This document shows, one piece after another, positions 33,617 to 42,922 of a stretch of 64,000 nt of DNA (the stretch's first letter is position 1; each line of letters opens with the position of its first letter). The notes below the pieces were generated by a model. It worked only from the letters and a program-made list of their open reading frames with translations. It ran no database searches and had not been told where the DNA came from. Made by a program: the position numbers and the translations under genes. Location: positions 1 through 64,000 of the forward strand of contig NZ_JACIGK010000025.1 in NCBI RefSeq assembly GCF_014197915.1. The letters run 5' to 3'. Origin of the DNA: Roseospira visakhapatnamensis (lineage in GTDB: Bacteria > Pseudomonadota > Alphaproteobacteria > Rhodospirillales > Rhodospirillaceae).

Positions 33617-36013
33617 TTACCCCGTCAGGCTGGCGAACAGGGTCGGCAGCTTCTCCGGCAGCCGGCGCACATGATCGACGACGGTGTAGCGGTGCTCGCC
33701 GAAGATGCGCTTGACGTAGGCGTCGGCGTGCGGGTCCAGGGTCAGGCAGTAGGTCAGGATCCCCCTGGTGTGCAGTTCCTCCACCGCCTTGCGGGTGTCC
33801 TGGCGCAGGTGCTGGGGATCGCGCTCGTCCACGTCCGCCGGTGCGCCGTCGGTGACCAGCAGCAGCAGCTTGCGGCGCTCCGGCCGCTTCAGCAGGTGGG
33901 CGGCGGCGTGGCGCATGGCCGCGCCCATACGGGTGGACAGCCCGCCGCGCATGCCCGCCAGCCGCGCCTTGGCGCCCTCGTCCAGGGGGTGCCCGAAATC
34001 CTTGAAGCGGGTGTACTGGACGTCGTGGCGGCTGTCCGAGGAGAAGCCGTGGATGGCGAAGGGGTCGCCGATGCCCTCGATGGCCGTGGCCACCAGGGCG
34101 GTGGCCTCGCGGGTCAGGTCGAGCACGGTGCGGGGCTGGCCCGGCACGATGCCCTCCGGCGCCTCGGCGGCGTCGCTCTCCGCGTCATCCACGGCGGGCA
34201 ACAGGTCGTTGGTGGACTCCGACAGGTCCAGCAGCAGCACCACCGCCAGGTCGCGCCGGTTGACCACGTTGCGCAGGGTGATGCGCGGGTCCGGCTGGCG
34301 GCCGATGCGGATGTCCACCATGGCGTCTACGGCGGCGTTGATGTCGATCTCGTCGCCATCCTCCAGGTTGCGCAGGCGCTGCACGCCCTGGGGCTGGAGG
34401 GTATCGATGATGCGGCGGATGGTGTGGCTGATGGGCCGGTGGGCCTCCAGGATGGCGTCGATGTCGCCGGGCAGGCCGCGCGGCGGGCGACGCTCGTACA
34501 CCGTGGCCCAGTCCGGCCGGTACAGTTGCACCTGGTGGTCCCATTCCTGGTAGTGGAACGGGTCGGAGACCGGCTCCTTGCCCTCCAGTTCGTTGATGGT
34601 GCAGGCCTCCTGGTCCAGCCAGAAGGGCGTTTCCAGGCGCCAGATCTCCTGCGCGTCGTCGCCGGCCAGTTCGCAATCGATCTCGTTGACCATCTCCATG
34701 ACGCTGACCGTCTTGCGCACCTGGCGCTGGCTGGCGGGCACGTAGTCCAGGGCGTCGCGGGGATCGACGGGCTGGAAGGTCCAGACGATGCGGTTGTCGT
34801 CCCGGTGCGGCAGGCGGATGGACTCCAGCACCCGCAGGCTGGGCACGGCGGCCCGGGCGCTCAGGATGGCGAACAGGTCCAGGCCGAGGCCGCGCGCGAA
34901 ATCCTGCCCCGTCTGGGGATCGCCCGCGGCCCCGTCGATACCGGCGTGGAAGCGATCGGCCAGCGCGTCCAGGTCGGCGTCGCCGGTGCGGGCGTCGCCG
35001 TCGATCAGCGCCAGGGCCAGCCGCTCCAGCAGGGGGATGGTGGGATGCTCGGGCGCGGCCGGGTCCAGGTCGAGCGACAGCAGCCGGCGCCACAGGTCGC
35101 GCAGGCCGGGGAAGGCGGTGTAGGCCACGTACTCGACGCGGGCGTCTTCCACCAGCGTTACGAGGAACTTCTCGGCCGGCGACAACCCCTCGGCGGGCAT
35201 GGCGGCGGGAGTATGCGCCAGATGCGCGGCCATATGCGCCGCCATGGCCTTGTAGAGGTCGAAGCCGGAGACGTCGCCCACGCCGTCCACCGCGTCGGGC
35301 ATGTGCACGACGTGGCCCTCCACGTAGGGGCGGAAGTCCTCGTGGTCGGCGGCGCTGGGGCGCAGGAAGAAGTCGCGGCCCCACAGCGCCCGCAGGTAAA
35401 AGTTCAACCGCCGCTGGCTGTCCACGAACAGGGTGCCGCGCCGCTGCTGCTGCAACATGGCGCGGCTGTCCTGGCTCTGAAGGCCGAAATAGCGCACCAG
35501 GTTGTCGTGGTCGCGGCGATACGCCTCGATGCCGAAATCCGCCCAGCGGCGCAGCCCCGACAGGGTCAGCTTGGACAGCAGGTCGTCGACGTTCTGGAGC
35601 ATGGGGCGCAGGCCGCGCGCCGCCCGCGCCGACATCTGGTGCACCAGCGTCAGGTAGCCGCGCAACAGGTCCGGATCACCCAGGCGCCGCGCCGCCGTCG
35701 GCAGGCTGGCCAGCAGCAGGGCGATGACCGCGCCCGAGGTCATGGACGACAAGTGCAGGGCGGCGGAGACGCAATCGTCGATCACGTCCTCGCCGCACTC
35801 GCGCGCCACGGCCGGCATGTTCGCCAGGAACGCATGCACCGGGTCGGCGCCCCGGCCCAGCGATCCGATGGCCTGGGCGCCGTCGGCGAACGCCTGAAGG
35901 CCGGTCGGGGACATGACGCGGGTGGCCTCGTGCCAGGCGGCGGTGAGGGTGTCGCGCACGTCCGGGTGCCTGGCCAGCAGGTCGCCCAGGTGTTGGTCCA
36001 GATCGACGGTCAT
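33617..36013 (-). CDS. cbbO: RuBisCO activase component CbbO
   Basis: A 798-residue CbbO/NorD-type protein with a C-terminal von Willebrand A domain. The MIDAS motif is in VVLLLDLSESTND, with further metal residues in GLSTRMGAAMRHA and LLVTDGAPADVDERD. The N-terminal two thirds is helical and specific to CbbO. With the AAA+ protein CbbQ it forms an activase that removes inhibitory sugar phosphates from form I RuBisCO. Last gene of the cbbL-S-Q-O run. The start is the ATG at 36013; the frame extends upstream without homology. Confidence 0.93.
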   Translation of the reverse strand: MTVDLDQHLGDLLARHPDVRDTLTAAWHEATRVMSPTGLQAFADGAQAIGSLGRGADPVHAFLANMPAVARECGEDVIDDCVSAALHLSSMTSGAVIALLLASLPTAARRLGDPDLLRGYLTLVHQMSARAARGLRPMLQNVDDLLSKLTLSGLRRWADFGIEAYRRDHDNLVRYFGLQSQDSRAMLQQQRRGTLFVDSQRRLNFYLRALWGRDFFLRPSAADHEDFRPYVEGHVVHMPDAVDGVGDVSGFDLYKAMAAHMAAHLAHTPAAMPAEGLSPAEKFLVTLVEDARVEYVAYTAFPGLRDLWRRLLSLDLDPAAPEHPTIPLLERLALALIDGDARTGDADLDALADRFHAGIDGAAGDPQTGQDFARGLGLDLFAILSARAAVPSLRVLESIRLPHRDDNRIVWTFQPVDPRDALDYVPASQRQVRKTVSVMEMVNEIDCELAGDDAQEIWRLETPFWLDQEACTINELEGKEPVSDPFHYQEWDHQVQLYRPDWATVYERRPPRGLPGDIDAILEAHRPISHTIRRIIDTLQPQGVQRLRNLEDGDEIDINAAVDAMVDIRIGRQPDPRITLRNVVNRRDLAVVLLLDLSESTNDLLPAVDDAESDAAEAPEGIVPGQPRTVLDLTREATALVATAIEGIGDPFAIHGFSSDSRHDVQYTRFKDFGHPLDEGAKARLAGMRGGLSTRMGAAMRHAAAHLLKRPERRKLLLLVTDGAPADVDERDPQHLRQDTRKAVEELHTRGILTYCLTLDPHADAYVKRIFGEHRYTVVDHVRRLPEKLPTLFASLTG

Positions 36014-36210
36014 GAGAGGAGGCCTTTTGTCTGGATCGCCCCGGCTCGGTCCTTCGGACCTCGCGGGGCTCCGCCGCGTCGCGGCGCCGGCGCGGTCGCG
36101 CCGGTAGGGCATTCCCAAGGGGGACCGAAGCGCCCCCGCCAACTCGGACCCCCCCCGTTAGGACGGCGACGGGGGACGAGCCGTCACCCGCCCCAGAGGG
36201 CATGGGCGGC

Positions 36211-37035
36211 TCACCCCGTGAAGAACGTCGCGACCGCCGCTTCCAGGGTCTCGCGCATGTCCGGATCGTCGGTCAGCGGCGTGACCAGGGTCATCTGGCA
36301 GGCATGGGCGGGGTCGATGCCCTCGGCGATCATCTGTCCGGCGTACACCAGCAGGCGGGTGGAGATGCCCTCGTCCAGGCCGTGGCCGCGCAGATTGCGG
36401 GCGCGATGGGCGATCTGCACCAGCTTGTCCGCCACGGCGGCGTCGCAGCCGCTTTCGCGGGCGATGATTTCGGCCTCCACCGCCGCCTCGGGGTAGTCGA
36501 AGGACAAGGCCCCGAAGCGCTGCTTGGTGGACTGCTTCAAGTCCTTCATCAGGCTCTGATAGCCCGGGTTGTAGGAGATGACGAGCTGGAACGCGTCATG
36601 GGCGTGGATCAGTTCGCCCTTCTTGTCCAGCGGCAGCACCCGGCGGTGGTCGGTCAGGGGGTGGATGACGACCACCGTGTCCTGGCGGGCCTCCACCACC
36701 TCGTCGAGGTAGCAGATGGCGCCGATGCGCGCGGCCACGGTCAGCGGACCGTCGTGCCACTTGGTGCCGTCGCGATCCAGCAGGTAGCGGCCCACCAGGT
36801 CGGAGGCGGTCATGTCCTCGTTGCAGGCCACGGTGATCAGCGGCCGGCCCAGGGTGTAGGCCATGGACTCGACGAAACGGGTCTTGCCGCACCCGGTCGG
36901 CCCCTTGAGCATCACCGGCATGCGGCGGGCATGGGCGGCGCGGAACAGCTCCACCTCCGAGCCCACGGGCCGGTAGTAGGGCTCGGTCTCGATGCGGTAT
37001 TGGGCGGCGATGTCTTCGACCATATCGGGGGACAT
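36211..37035 (-). CDS. cbbQ: RuBisCO activase AAA+ ATPase CbbQ
   Basis: A 274-residue MoxR-type AAA+ ATPase. Walker A is GPTGCGKT (residues 45-52), Walker B lies in [12 protein letters not shown], and the sensor/arginine region is [20 protein letters not shown]. It forms rings that, with CbbO, remodel inhibited RuBisCO. The order cbbL-cbbS-cbbQ-cbbO on one strand is typical of form IAq operons. A nearby in-frame ATG at 37023 is an alternative start. Confidence 0.94.
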   Translation of the reverse strand: MSPDMVEDIAAQYRIETEPYYRPVGSEVELFRAAHARRMPVMLKGPTGCGKTRFVESMAYTLGRPLITVACNEDMTASDLVGRYLLDRDGTKWHDGPLTVAARIGAICYLDEVVEARQDTVVVIHPLTDHRRVLPLDKKGELIHAHDAFQLVISYNPGYQSLMKDLKQSTKQRFGALSFDYPEAAVEAEIIARESGCDAAVADKLVQIAHRARNLRGHGLDEGISTRLLVYAGQMIAEGIDPAHACQMTLVTPLTDDPDMRETLEAAVATFFTG

Positions 37036-37095
37036 GCTGGAGCCTCCTGAACGAACGCGTGTCGCCACGCGGGATGGCTGGGCGGCGCCGGTCGC

Positions 37096-37231
37096 CACCC
37101 CCTCCCAACCTCCTCCACGACGGGGGGAGGAGTCTGGCTGGGTGCCCCGCGTTGTCCGCGCCGCACCCCTGTGACGGCCGTGTCGGCCCGGACTCCCTCC
37201 CCGTGAACCGGGGAGGGTTGGGACGGGGTCA
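37096..37231. repeat. Pair of inverted GC-rich repeats between cbbS and cbbQ
   Basis: About 39-41 bp at 37096-37134 (CCCCCTCCCAACCTCCTCC and on) recurs in inverted form at 37191-37231 with few differences. The right copy is itself a hairpin, CCCTCCCCG-TGAAC-CGGGGAGGG. REP/BIME-like intergenic elements of this sort can stabilise upstream mRNA. Here that would favour cbbLS message over cbbQO. Confidence 0.6.
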
Positions 37232-37255
37232 GGGGCCGGCGTGTCCGGTCCTGTC

Positions 37256-37609
37256 TCAGTCCATCTCGGCCCGGTGCACCAGCATGTTGGCGCCCTGGGT
37301 CTGACGGATGTTGTCGTACCCGATCAGGCGCACATGGTGGCCGGGGTTGTTGGACTTGCACGCCTCGATCTCCGCCAGGATGGCGTCGACGTCGCTCTCG
37401 CCGAACATGGGCAGCTTCCACATGTACCAGTAGTTGCTTTCGGCGAACTCGGGCTCGGTGTGCTCGATGGCCGGGTTCCAGCCCTTGGCGACGATGTAGT
37501 CGATCTGCTTGCGGATCTGCGCGGCGGTCATCTGCGGCAGATAGGAGAAGGTGCCCAGCTTGCGGCTGTTCGGGTTCGACAGGCGCGAGGGATAGTCCTG
37601 CGTGGTCAT
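37256..37609 (-). CDS. cbbS: RuBisCO small subunit, form I
   Basis: A 117-residue small subunit. It begins after the ATG with a short lead and then [20 protein letters not shown]. Other landmarks are [34 protein letters not shown] and [20 protein letters not shown]. It caps the L8 core to make L8S8 holoenzyme. It lies 91 bp downstream of cbbL on the same strand. Confidence 0.96.
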   Translation of the reverse strand: MTTQDYPSRLSNPNSRKLGTFSYLPQMTAAQIRKQIDYIVAKGWNPAIEHTEPEFAESNYWYMWKLPMFGESDVDAILAEIEACKSNNPGHHVRLIGYDNIRQTQGANMLVHRAEMD

Positions 37610-37700
37610 GGTCGTGATCCTTCGATCCGGCGATGGGTCTGGGAAAGGAGATGCGGGCGGGGCGGCCGGCCGGACGGCCGGCGCCCCCGGGCCCGGCCGA

Positions 37701-39122
37701 TCAGCGGTGCGCGACATCCAGCTTGTCGACGGTGTCGAACTCGAACTTGATTTCCTTCCAGGTCTCCATGGCGATCTTGAGTTCCGGGCTGTGCTTGGCG
37801 GCCTCGGTGAGGATGTCCTTGCCTTCCTTCTCCAGGTGACGCCCCTCGTTGCGGGCCTGGGTGCAGGCTTCCAGGGCGACACGGTTGGCGCAGGCGCCGG
37901 CGGCGTTGCCCCAGGGGTGGCCGATGGTGCCGCCGCCGAACTGCAGGACCGACTCGTCGCCGAAGATCGACACCAGGGCCGGCATGTGCCAGACGTGGAT
38001 GCCGCCGGAGGCCACCGGGAACACGCTGGGCATCTGGCCCCAGTCCTGATCGAAGAAGATGCCGCGCGCGCGGTCTTCCTTGACGACGCGCTCGCGCATC
38101 AGGTCGATCCACCCGAGGGTGGCGGCGCGGTCGCCCTCCAGCTTGCCGACCACGGTGCCGGAGTGCAGGTGATCACCGCCCAGCAGGCGCAGCAGCTTGG
38201 CCAGCACGCGGAAGTTGATGCCGTGCTTGGGGTTGCGGTCGATCACGCCGTGCATGGCGCGGTGCACGTGCAGCAGCATGCCGTTGTCGCGGCACCAGCG
38301 CGACAGGCTGGAATGCGCGGCCCAGCCGATGGTCAGGTAGTCGCTCATGATGATCGGCGTGCCGATCTCCTTGGCGAACTCGGCGCGCTTGTACATTTCC
38401 TCGACGTTGGGCGCGGTCACGTTCAGGTAGTGACCCTTGCGCTCGCCGGTCTCGGCCTCGGCCTTTTCGATGGCCTCCTGGCAGAACAGGAAGCGGTCGC
38501 GCCAGCGCATGAACGGCTGGCTGTTGACGTTCTCGTCGTCCTTGGTGAAGTCCAGGCCACCGCGCAGGCACTCATAGACGGCGCGGCCGTAGTTCTTGGC
38601 CGACAGGCCCAGCTTCGGCTTGATGGTGCAGCCCAGAAGCGCGCGGCCGTACTTGTCCAGCTTGTCGCGCTCGACCTGGATGCCATGCGGCGGGCCGTCG
38701 CAGGTGGTCACGAACCACAGCGGAAAGCGCACGTCCTCCAGCCGCAGGAAGCGCACCGCCTTGAAGCCGAACACGTTGCCCACCAGCGAGGTGAACACGT
38801 TCACCACCGAGCCTTCCTCGAACAGGCCCATGGGATAGGCGATGAAGGCATAGAACGCCTCGTCGTCGCCGGGCACGTCCTCGATGGCGTAGGCGCGACC
38901 CTTGTAGTAGTCCAGGTCGGTCAGCAGGTCGGTCCACACCGTGGTCCAGGTGGCGGTGGACGACTCGGCGCAGACCGCCGCCGCCGCTTCCTCGCGGGGC
39001 ACCCCCTCCTGCGGGACGACCTTGAACACCGCCAGGAAGTCGCTTTCCCGTGGCGTATAGTTGGGATCCCAATAGGTTTCCCGATAGTCCTTCACGCCCG
39101 CCTTATAGGTCTTGCCAGCCAT
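37701..39122 (-). CDS. cbbL: RuBisCO large subunit, form IA
   Basis: A 473-residue large subunit that carboxylates or oxygenates ribulose 1,5-bisphosphate. Catalytic features: K168 in [11 protein letters not shown], the carbamylated K194 in [22 protein letters not shown], and loop 6 [10 protein letters not shown] with K327. The C-terminus ends [12 protein letters not shown]. With cbbQ/cbbO this is form IA of the IAq type. One oddity: residues 257-271 read [15 protein letters not shown] where most form IA proteins have IIMHDYLTGGFTANT. The gene is divergent from cbbR. Confidence 0.97.
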   Translation of the reverse strand: MAGKTYKAGVKDYRETYWDPNYTPRESDFLAVFKVVPQEGVPREEAAAAVCAESSTATWTTVWTDLLTDLDYYKGRAYAIEDVPGDDEAFYAFIAYPMGLFEEGSVVNVFTSLVGNVFGFKAVRFLRLEDVRFPLWFVTTCDGPPHGIQVERDKLDKYGRALLGCTIKPKLGLSAKNYGRAVYECLRGGLDFTKDDENVNSQPFMRWRDRFLFCQEAIEKAEAETGERKGHYLNVTAPNVEEMYKRAEFAKEIGTPIIMSDYLTIGWAAHSSLSRWCRDNGMLLHVHRAMHGVIDRNPKHGINFRVLAKLLRLLGGDHLHSGTVVGKLEGDRAATLGWIDLMRERVVKEDRARGIFFDQDWGQMPSVFPVASGGIHVWHMPALVSIFGDESVLQFGGGTIGHPWGNAAGACANRVALEACTQARNEGRHLEKEGKDILTEAAKHSPELKIAMETWKEIKFEFDTVDKLDVAHR

Positions 39123-39221
39123 TCGCCAGGTCTCCCTCGCCTTTGTTATCGTGCGGCCCCACGTCTGGGCCGGTTCGTGGGACTGGGTTATCCCGATGGC
39201 CGTGACTCTACCCTTGCCCGT

Positions 39222-39274
39222 CCATAAAAGTTAAGTTTATTCTCCTTATGCGATCCATAAACGTTTGTTTATGG
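39222..39274. promoter_or_regulatory. Probable CbbR binding region in the cbbR-cbbL gap
   Basis: The divergent gap contains CCATAAAC-GTTT-GTTTATGG (39255-39274), a perfect 8-bp inverted repeat. A related imperfect copy, CCATAAAAGTTAAGTTTAT, starts at 39222. LysR-type CbbR proteins bind two adjacent AT-rich inverted repeats in this position. The sites are nearer the cbbR start, fitting autoregulation plus cbbL activation. Confidence 0.65.
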
Positions 39275-39304
39275 GTGTGGCGACGCCGGTGACGGGGGAG
39301 GCCC

Positions 39305-40213
39305 ATGCACACCACGCTTCAGCAACTGCGCCTGTTCGAGGCGGTGGCCCGCCACGGCAGCTTCACCCGCGCCGCGCACGAGGCACACCTGAGCCAGCCG
39401 GCGGTGTCCATCCAGGTCAAGCGCCTGGAGGAGCAGGTGGGGATGGGGCTGTTCGACAGCGTCGGGCGCGCCCTGGTGCTGACGCCGGCGGGCGAGGAAC
39501 TGCTGGCGGCCAGCCGCGACATCCTGGACCGGCTGGAGGCCCTGGACACGGCGCTCGACGACCTGCGCGGCGACATGGCCGGGCCGCTGCGGGTGGCGGC
39601 GGTGACCACCGCCAAGTACTTCATGCCGCACCTGATGGGGACCTTCCTGCGCCGTCACCCCAAGGTGCGCCCGGTGCTCAGCGTCATCAACCGCGCCAAC
39701 CTGCTGGAACGCCTGGCCGTCAACCAGGACGACCTGTTCATCACCGGGCGGGTTCCCGGCGGCCTGCCGGTGAAGGCGGTGCCCTTCCTGGACAACGTGA
39801 TCGTGGCCATCGCCGCGCCCGATCATCCGCTGGCGGCGCGGCCCGGCATTCCGGTGTCCGCGCTGGCGGAGTACCGGGTGCTGAAGCGCGAACTGGGGTC
39901 GGGCACCCGCAGCGCCGTGGAGCGCGCCTTCGAGGAGGCCGGCCTCAGCGTCGCGCCGTTCATGGAACTGGGCTCGGACGAGGCCATCAAGCAGGCCGTC
40001 CAGGCCGGCCTCGGCATCGCCTTCCTGTCGGCCTATTGCCTGGGTCCGGAACTCCAGACCGGCCGCCTGGTGGTGCTGGACGTGGCCGGCTTTCCCCTGA
40101 CCCGAAAGTGGTACGCCGTGCAACGGGCCAACCGGCCCCTGTCGCGCGCCGCCGAGGCGTTCCTGGCCTTCATGCGCGACGAGGCGGTGGTGCAGGCGGC
40201 CATGCTGCGGTAA
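39305..40213 (+). CDS. cbbR: LysR-family regulator CbbR
   Basis: A 302-residue LysR protein. The winged helix is residues 1-60 (LRLFEAVARHGSFTRAAHEA, LSQPAVSIQVKRLEEQVG). The effector domain includes GPLRVAAVTTAKYFMPHLMG and SDEAIKQAVQAGLGIAFLSA. Such sequences and the divergent position next to cbbL identify CbbR, which activates cbb operons in response to metabolites such as NADPH or RuBP. The ATG is at 39305 after GGGGGAGGCC. Confidence 0.92.
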   Translation: MHTTLQQLRLFEAVARHGSFTRAAHEAHLSQPAVSIQVKRLEEQVGMGLFDSVGRALVLTPAGEELLAASRDILDRLEALDTALDDLRGDMAGPLRVAAVTTAKYFMPHLMGTFLRRHPKVRPVLSVINRANLLERLAVNQDDLFITGRVPGGLPVKAVPFLDNVIVAIAAPDHPLAARPGIPVSALAEYRVLKRELGSGTRSAVERAFEEAGLSVAPFMELGSDEAIKQAVQAGLGIAFLSAYCLGPELQTGRLVVLDVAGFPLTRKWYAVQRANRPLSRAAEAFLAFMRDEAVVQAAMLR

Positions 40214-40264
40214 GCGTGGATCGTGATAGGGTGGACGTTTTCAGGCCCTCAGGACTCCGTGCCC

Positions 40265-41269
40265 ATGTCCCACGTCCCGTCTCGGCACCCACCGCCGCCC
40301 CTGCCCACGCTTCACGATATCCGGGCCGCGCATGATCGCATCCGGCCGCACATCCACCGCACGCCGGTGCTGACCTGCGCGGCGCTGGACGGGCTCAGCG
40401 GCGCCCGGCTGCTGTTCAAGGCCGAACCGTTGCAGAAGGGCGGGGCCTTCAAGGCGCGCGGCGCCTGCAATGCCGTGTTCTCGCTCGACGACGTGACGGC
40501 CGCCGGGGGCGTGGCCACCCAGAGTTCCGGCAACCATGGGCAGGCGCTGTGCTATGCCGCCGCGCGGCGGGGCATCCCGGCGACGGTGGTCATGCCGCGC
40601 ACGGCGCCCCGAAGCAAGCGCGACGCCGTCCTGGGGTATGGCGGCCGGGTGATCGCTTGCGAGCCGAGCAACGCCGCCCGCGACGCGACCCTGACCCGGG
40701 TGGCGGCCGAGACCGGTGTCGCGGTCGTGCATCCCTACAACGACGTCCGGGTGATCGCCGGGCAGGGGACTTGCGCCGTCGAACTGCTCCAGGAGGCCGG
40801 GTCCCTGGACGCGCTGGTGGCGCCCATCGGCGGTGGCGGCCTGGTCTCCGGCTGCGCCCTGGCGCTGGCGGCGCTGTCGCCGGCCACCGCCGTCTATGCC
40901 GCCGAGCCGGCCAATGCCGACGATGCCCATCGCTCGCTCAAGGCCGGGCGCCTGATCTCCATGGACGCGCCGGACACTCTCGCCGATGGCCTGAGGGCGT
41001 CGATGAGGGACCTCACGTGGGCGGTGGTGTCGCGGCACGTGCGCGATATCCTGCTGGTGACCGAGGACGCGATCGTCGCCGCCATGGCCCTGCTGTGGCA
41101 GCGGCTGAAGATCGTGGTCGAGCCCTCCGCCGCCGTGCCCCTGGCGGCGATCCTCGCGCGCCCCGACCTGTTCGCCGGCCGTCGGGTGGGGGTGATCCTG
41201 ACCGGCGGCAACGTGGACCTGGACGCGCTGCCCTGGACGCGCGCGGCGCCCGAGGAGGTCGCATCATGA
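40265..41269 (+). CDS. bhcB: PLP-dependent hydroxyaspartate/serine-threonine dehydratase family protein, BhcB-like
   Basis: A 334-residue fold-type II PLP enzyme. The PLP lysine is K63 in QKGGAFKARGACNA; other sites are SSGNHGQALCYAAA, the glycine-rich phosphate cup IGGGGLVSGCALAL and LTGGNVDLD near the end. The family includes threonine dehydratase, serine racemase and beta-hydroxyaspartate dehydratase. Its four-base overlap with a BhcC-like aldolase favours the last, which forms iminosuccinate from hydroxyaspartate. No bhcA or bhcD is present, so the name is by homology and context. Confidence 0.75.
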   Translation: MSHVPSRHPPPPLPTLHDIRAAHDRIRPHIHRTPVLTCAALDGLSGARLLFKAEPLQKGGAFKARGACNAVFSLDDVTAAGGVATQSSGNHGQALCYAAARRGIPATVVMPRTAPRSKRDAVLGYGGRVIACEPSNAARDATLTRVAAETGVAVVHPYNDVRVIAGQGTCAVELLQEAGSLDALVAPIGGGGLVSGCALALAALSPATAVYAAEPANADDAHRSLKAGRLISMDAPDTLADGLRASMRDLTWAVVSRHVRDILLVTEDAIVAAMALLWQRLKIVVEPSAAVPLAAILARPDLFAGRRVGVILTGGNVDLDALPWTRAAPEEVAS

Positions 41270-42429
41270 GCATCCGATCCCAGCGACTCGAGTCCCTCCG
41301 ATGGACGGTCGGCGTCGACGTGCCGGCGGTCGCGGGCATGGGCGTGGACGAGATCTGCACGCCGGCGCTGGTCGTGGACCTGACCGCCTTCGAGGCCAAC
41401 GTGCGTGCCATGAAGGGGTTCGCCGCGGCGCACGGGATGGCGTTGCGAGCCCACGCCAAGACCCACAAGTCCGCCGATATCGCCCTGATCCAGATGGTGG
41501 AGGGCGGCGCGCGCGGCGTCTGTTGCCAGAAGGTGTCCGAGGCCGAGGCCCTGGTGGCCGGCGGCGTGCGGGACGTGCTGGTCTCCAACCAGGTGGTCGA
41601 TGCCCGCCGCGTCGACCGGCTGGCGGCCCTGGCCCAGCGGGCCCGGGTGGCGGTGTGCGTGGACGACGCGGACGCCATCGGTCCCCTGTCCGCCGCCGCC
41701 GCGCGCCACCGGGTGATGCTGGAGGTGCTGGTGGAGATCGACGTCGGCAACGGCCGCTGCGGGGTGGCGCCGGGGGCGCCGGCCGTGGAGCTGGCGCGGC
41801 GGGTGGCGAACGCCCCGGCGCTGCGCTTCGTCGGGCTGCAAGCCTATCAGGGCGCCGCGCAGCACATCTATGGCCATGACGCGCGCCGGGCGGCCATCGC
41901 GGCGTCGGTGGCGCTGGTGCGCGAGACCGTGGCGGCGATCACGGAGACCGGGATGCGCTGCCCGGTCGTCAGCGGCGGCGGCACCGGCACCTGGCCGTTC
42001 GAGGCCGAAAGCGGCGTCTATACCGAGCTTCAGTGCGGGTCCTACATCTTCATGGACGCCGACTATCGGCGGGTCCGGGAGGCCGACGGGCGTGGCCTGC
42101 CGGCCTTCGCCCACAGCCTGTTCGTGCTGACGTCGGTGATGTCGCGGGCGCGGCCGGGGCATGCGGTCTGTGACGCCGGCCTCAAGGTGCTGAGTGTCGA
42201 CAGCGGCCTTCCCACGGTGTTCGATCGCGACGACGTGACCTACGCGGTGGCGTCGGACGAGCACGGCACGCTCGTCGACGCCGAGGACCGCTTGCGTCTG
42301 AACGACCGCCTGTGGCTGGTGCCCGGCCACTGCGACCCCACCTGCAACCTGCATGACTGGTACGTGGCCGTCCGCGACGGCGTGGTCGAGGCCCTTTGGC
42401 CGGTGACCGCGCGCGGCAAGGCGTGGTGA
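41266..42429 (+). CDS. bhcC: D-threonine aldolase-type enzyme, probable beta-hydroxyaspartate aldolase (BhcC-like)
   Basis: A 387-residue fold-type III PLP aldolase. The PLP lysine is K65 in RAHAKTHKSADIA, the metal site near the C-terminus is in VPGHCDPTCNLHDWYV, and PVVSGGGTGTW binds phosphate. Such enzymes join or split glyoxylate plus glycine and hydroxyaspartate, or act on D-threonine. The length is that of beta-hydroxyaspartate aldolase. The adjacent dehydratase would convert the product onward. D-threonine or D-3-hydroxyaspartate aldolase activity is the main alternative. Confidence 0.78.
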   Translation: MSIRSQRLESLRWTVGVDVPAVAGMGVDEICTPALVVDLTAFEANVRAMKGFAAAHGMALRAHAKTHKSADIALIQMVEGGARGVCCQKVSEAEALVAGGVRDVLVSNQVVDARRVDRLAALAQRARVAVCVDDADAIGPLSAAAARHRVMLEVLVEIDVGNGRCGVAPGAPAVELARRVANAPALRFVGLQAYQGAAQHIYGHDARRAAIAASVALVRETVAAITETGMRCPVVSGGGTGTWPFEAESGVYTELQCGSYIFMDADYRRVREADGRGLPAFAHSLFVLTSVMSRARPGHAVCDAGLKVLSVDSGLPTVFDRDDVTYAVASDEHGTLVDAEDRLRLNDRLWLVPGHCDPTCNLHDWYVAVRDGVVEALWPVTARGKAW

Positions 42430-42576
42430 CGGGGCGGGAGGCTCCGGGCGATCCCGGCCGGTCAGGCGAACCCGGCCGGAATGTCCTTGACCGGCGAGAG
42501 CCTCTTTTGACATAACACCGATATGCGAAGCGGTCGGAGTGTGTTCAGGCTCTGGTCCGGTGTCGCATCTGCCCGT

Positions 42577-42610
42577 CCCCCGCCGGCGTCGCCGCGCGGG
42601 GCTTTTTTTT
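42577..42610 (+). terminator. Terminator between bhcC and the tail cluster
   Basis: CCCCGC and GCGGGG pair around a 12-base loop, followed by C and eight T residues. It could end the bhcB-bhcC transcript. The same CCCCGC...GCGGGG-T6 design recurs at 42843 and 54698. Confidence 0.75.
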
Positions 42611-42669
42611 GGGGTGGCGTGTGGGAGCAAGGGGCCCGGAGCCGTCCGGGTCCCCCCCCTGAGCCTCTC

Positions 42670-42815
42670 ATACCAACGGTCATTGAGAATGACCGTTGCA
42701 GTCCGTGGCCGGTGCCGCCCTGGCACCGCTTTGCGGTGCCAAGATCTGGAACATCCGGGCGCCTGCAAGGCGCCCGGGGGCGGATGAGTCACACTCATCC
42801 GCCACTGGTATCAGG
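42670..42815. repeat. Two-module palindromic repeat, copy 1
   Basis: Module A is CAACGGTCATT-GAG-AATGACCGTTG (42674-42698, 11-bp stem). Module B is GGCGGATGAGT-CAC-ACTCATCCGCC (42779-42803, 11-bp stem) with GGTATCAGG beyond. About 60 bp of extra hairpin-rich DNA lies between them. The same two modules and their flanks occur in reverse orientation at 62143-62230. It resembles a BIME or a non-autonomous mobile repeat. Confidence 0.75.
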
Positions 42816-42842
42816 CGCCTTTCCGACCCTGGCTTTCCGAAG

Positions 42843-42874
42843 CCCCGCCGGCTGTCCGCCGCGCGGGGTTTTTT
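42843..42874 (+). terminator. Terminator just before the tail cluster
   Basis: CCCCGC (42843-42848) and GCGGGG (42863-42868) form the stem, followed by six T residues. It insulates the tail operon from upstream transcription, or its readthrough could be controlled by an antiterminator. Confidence 0.7.
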
Positions 42875-42922
42875 GATGCGCCGGGGATGCCCCGTCGTGC
42901 CCGTCCCGCGCTGGAGGTCCCC

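Noticed and set aside
37096-37231. CRISPR-like repeat array
   Set aside because: Only two copies, in inverted orientation, with no spacer periodicity and no cas genes.
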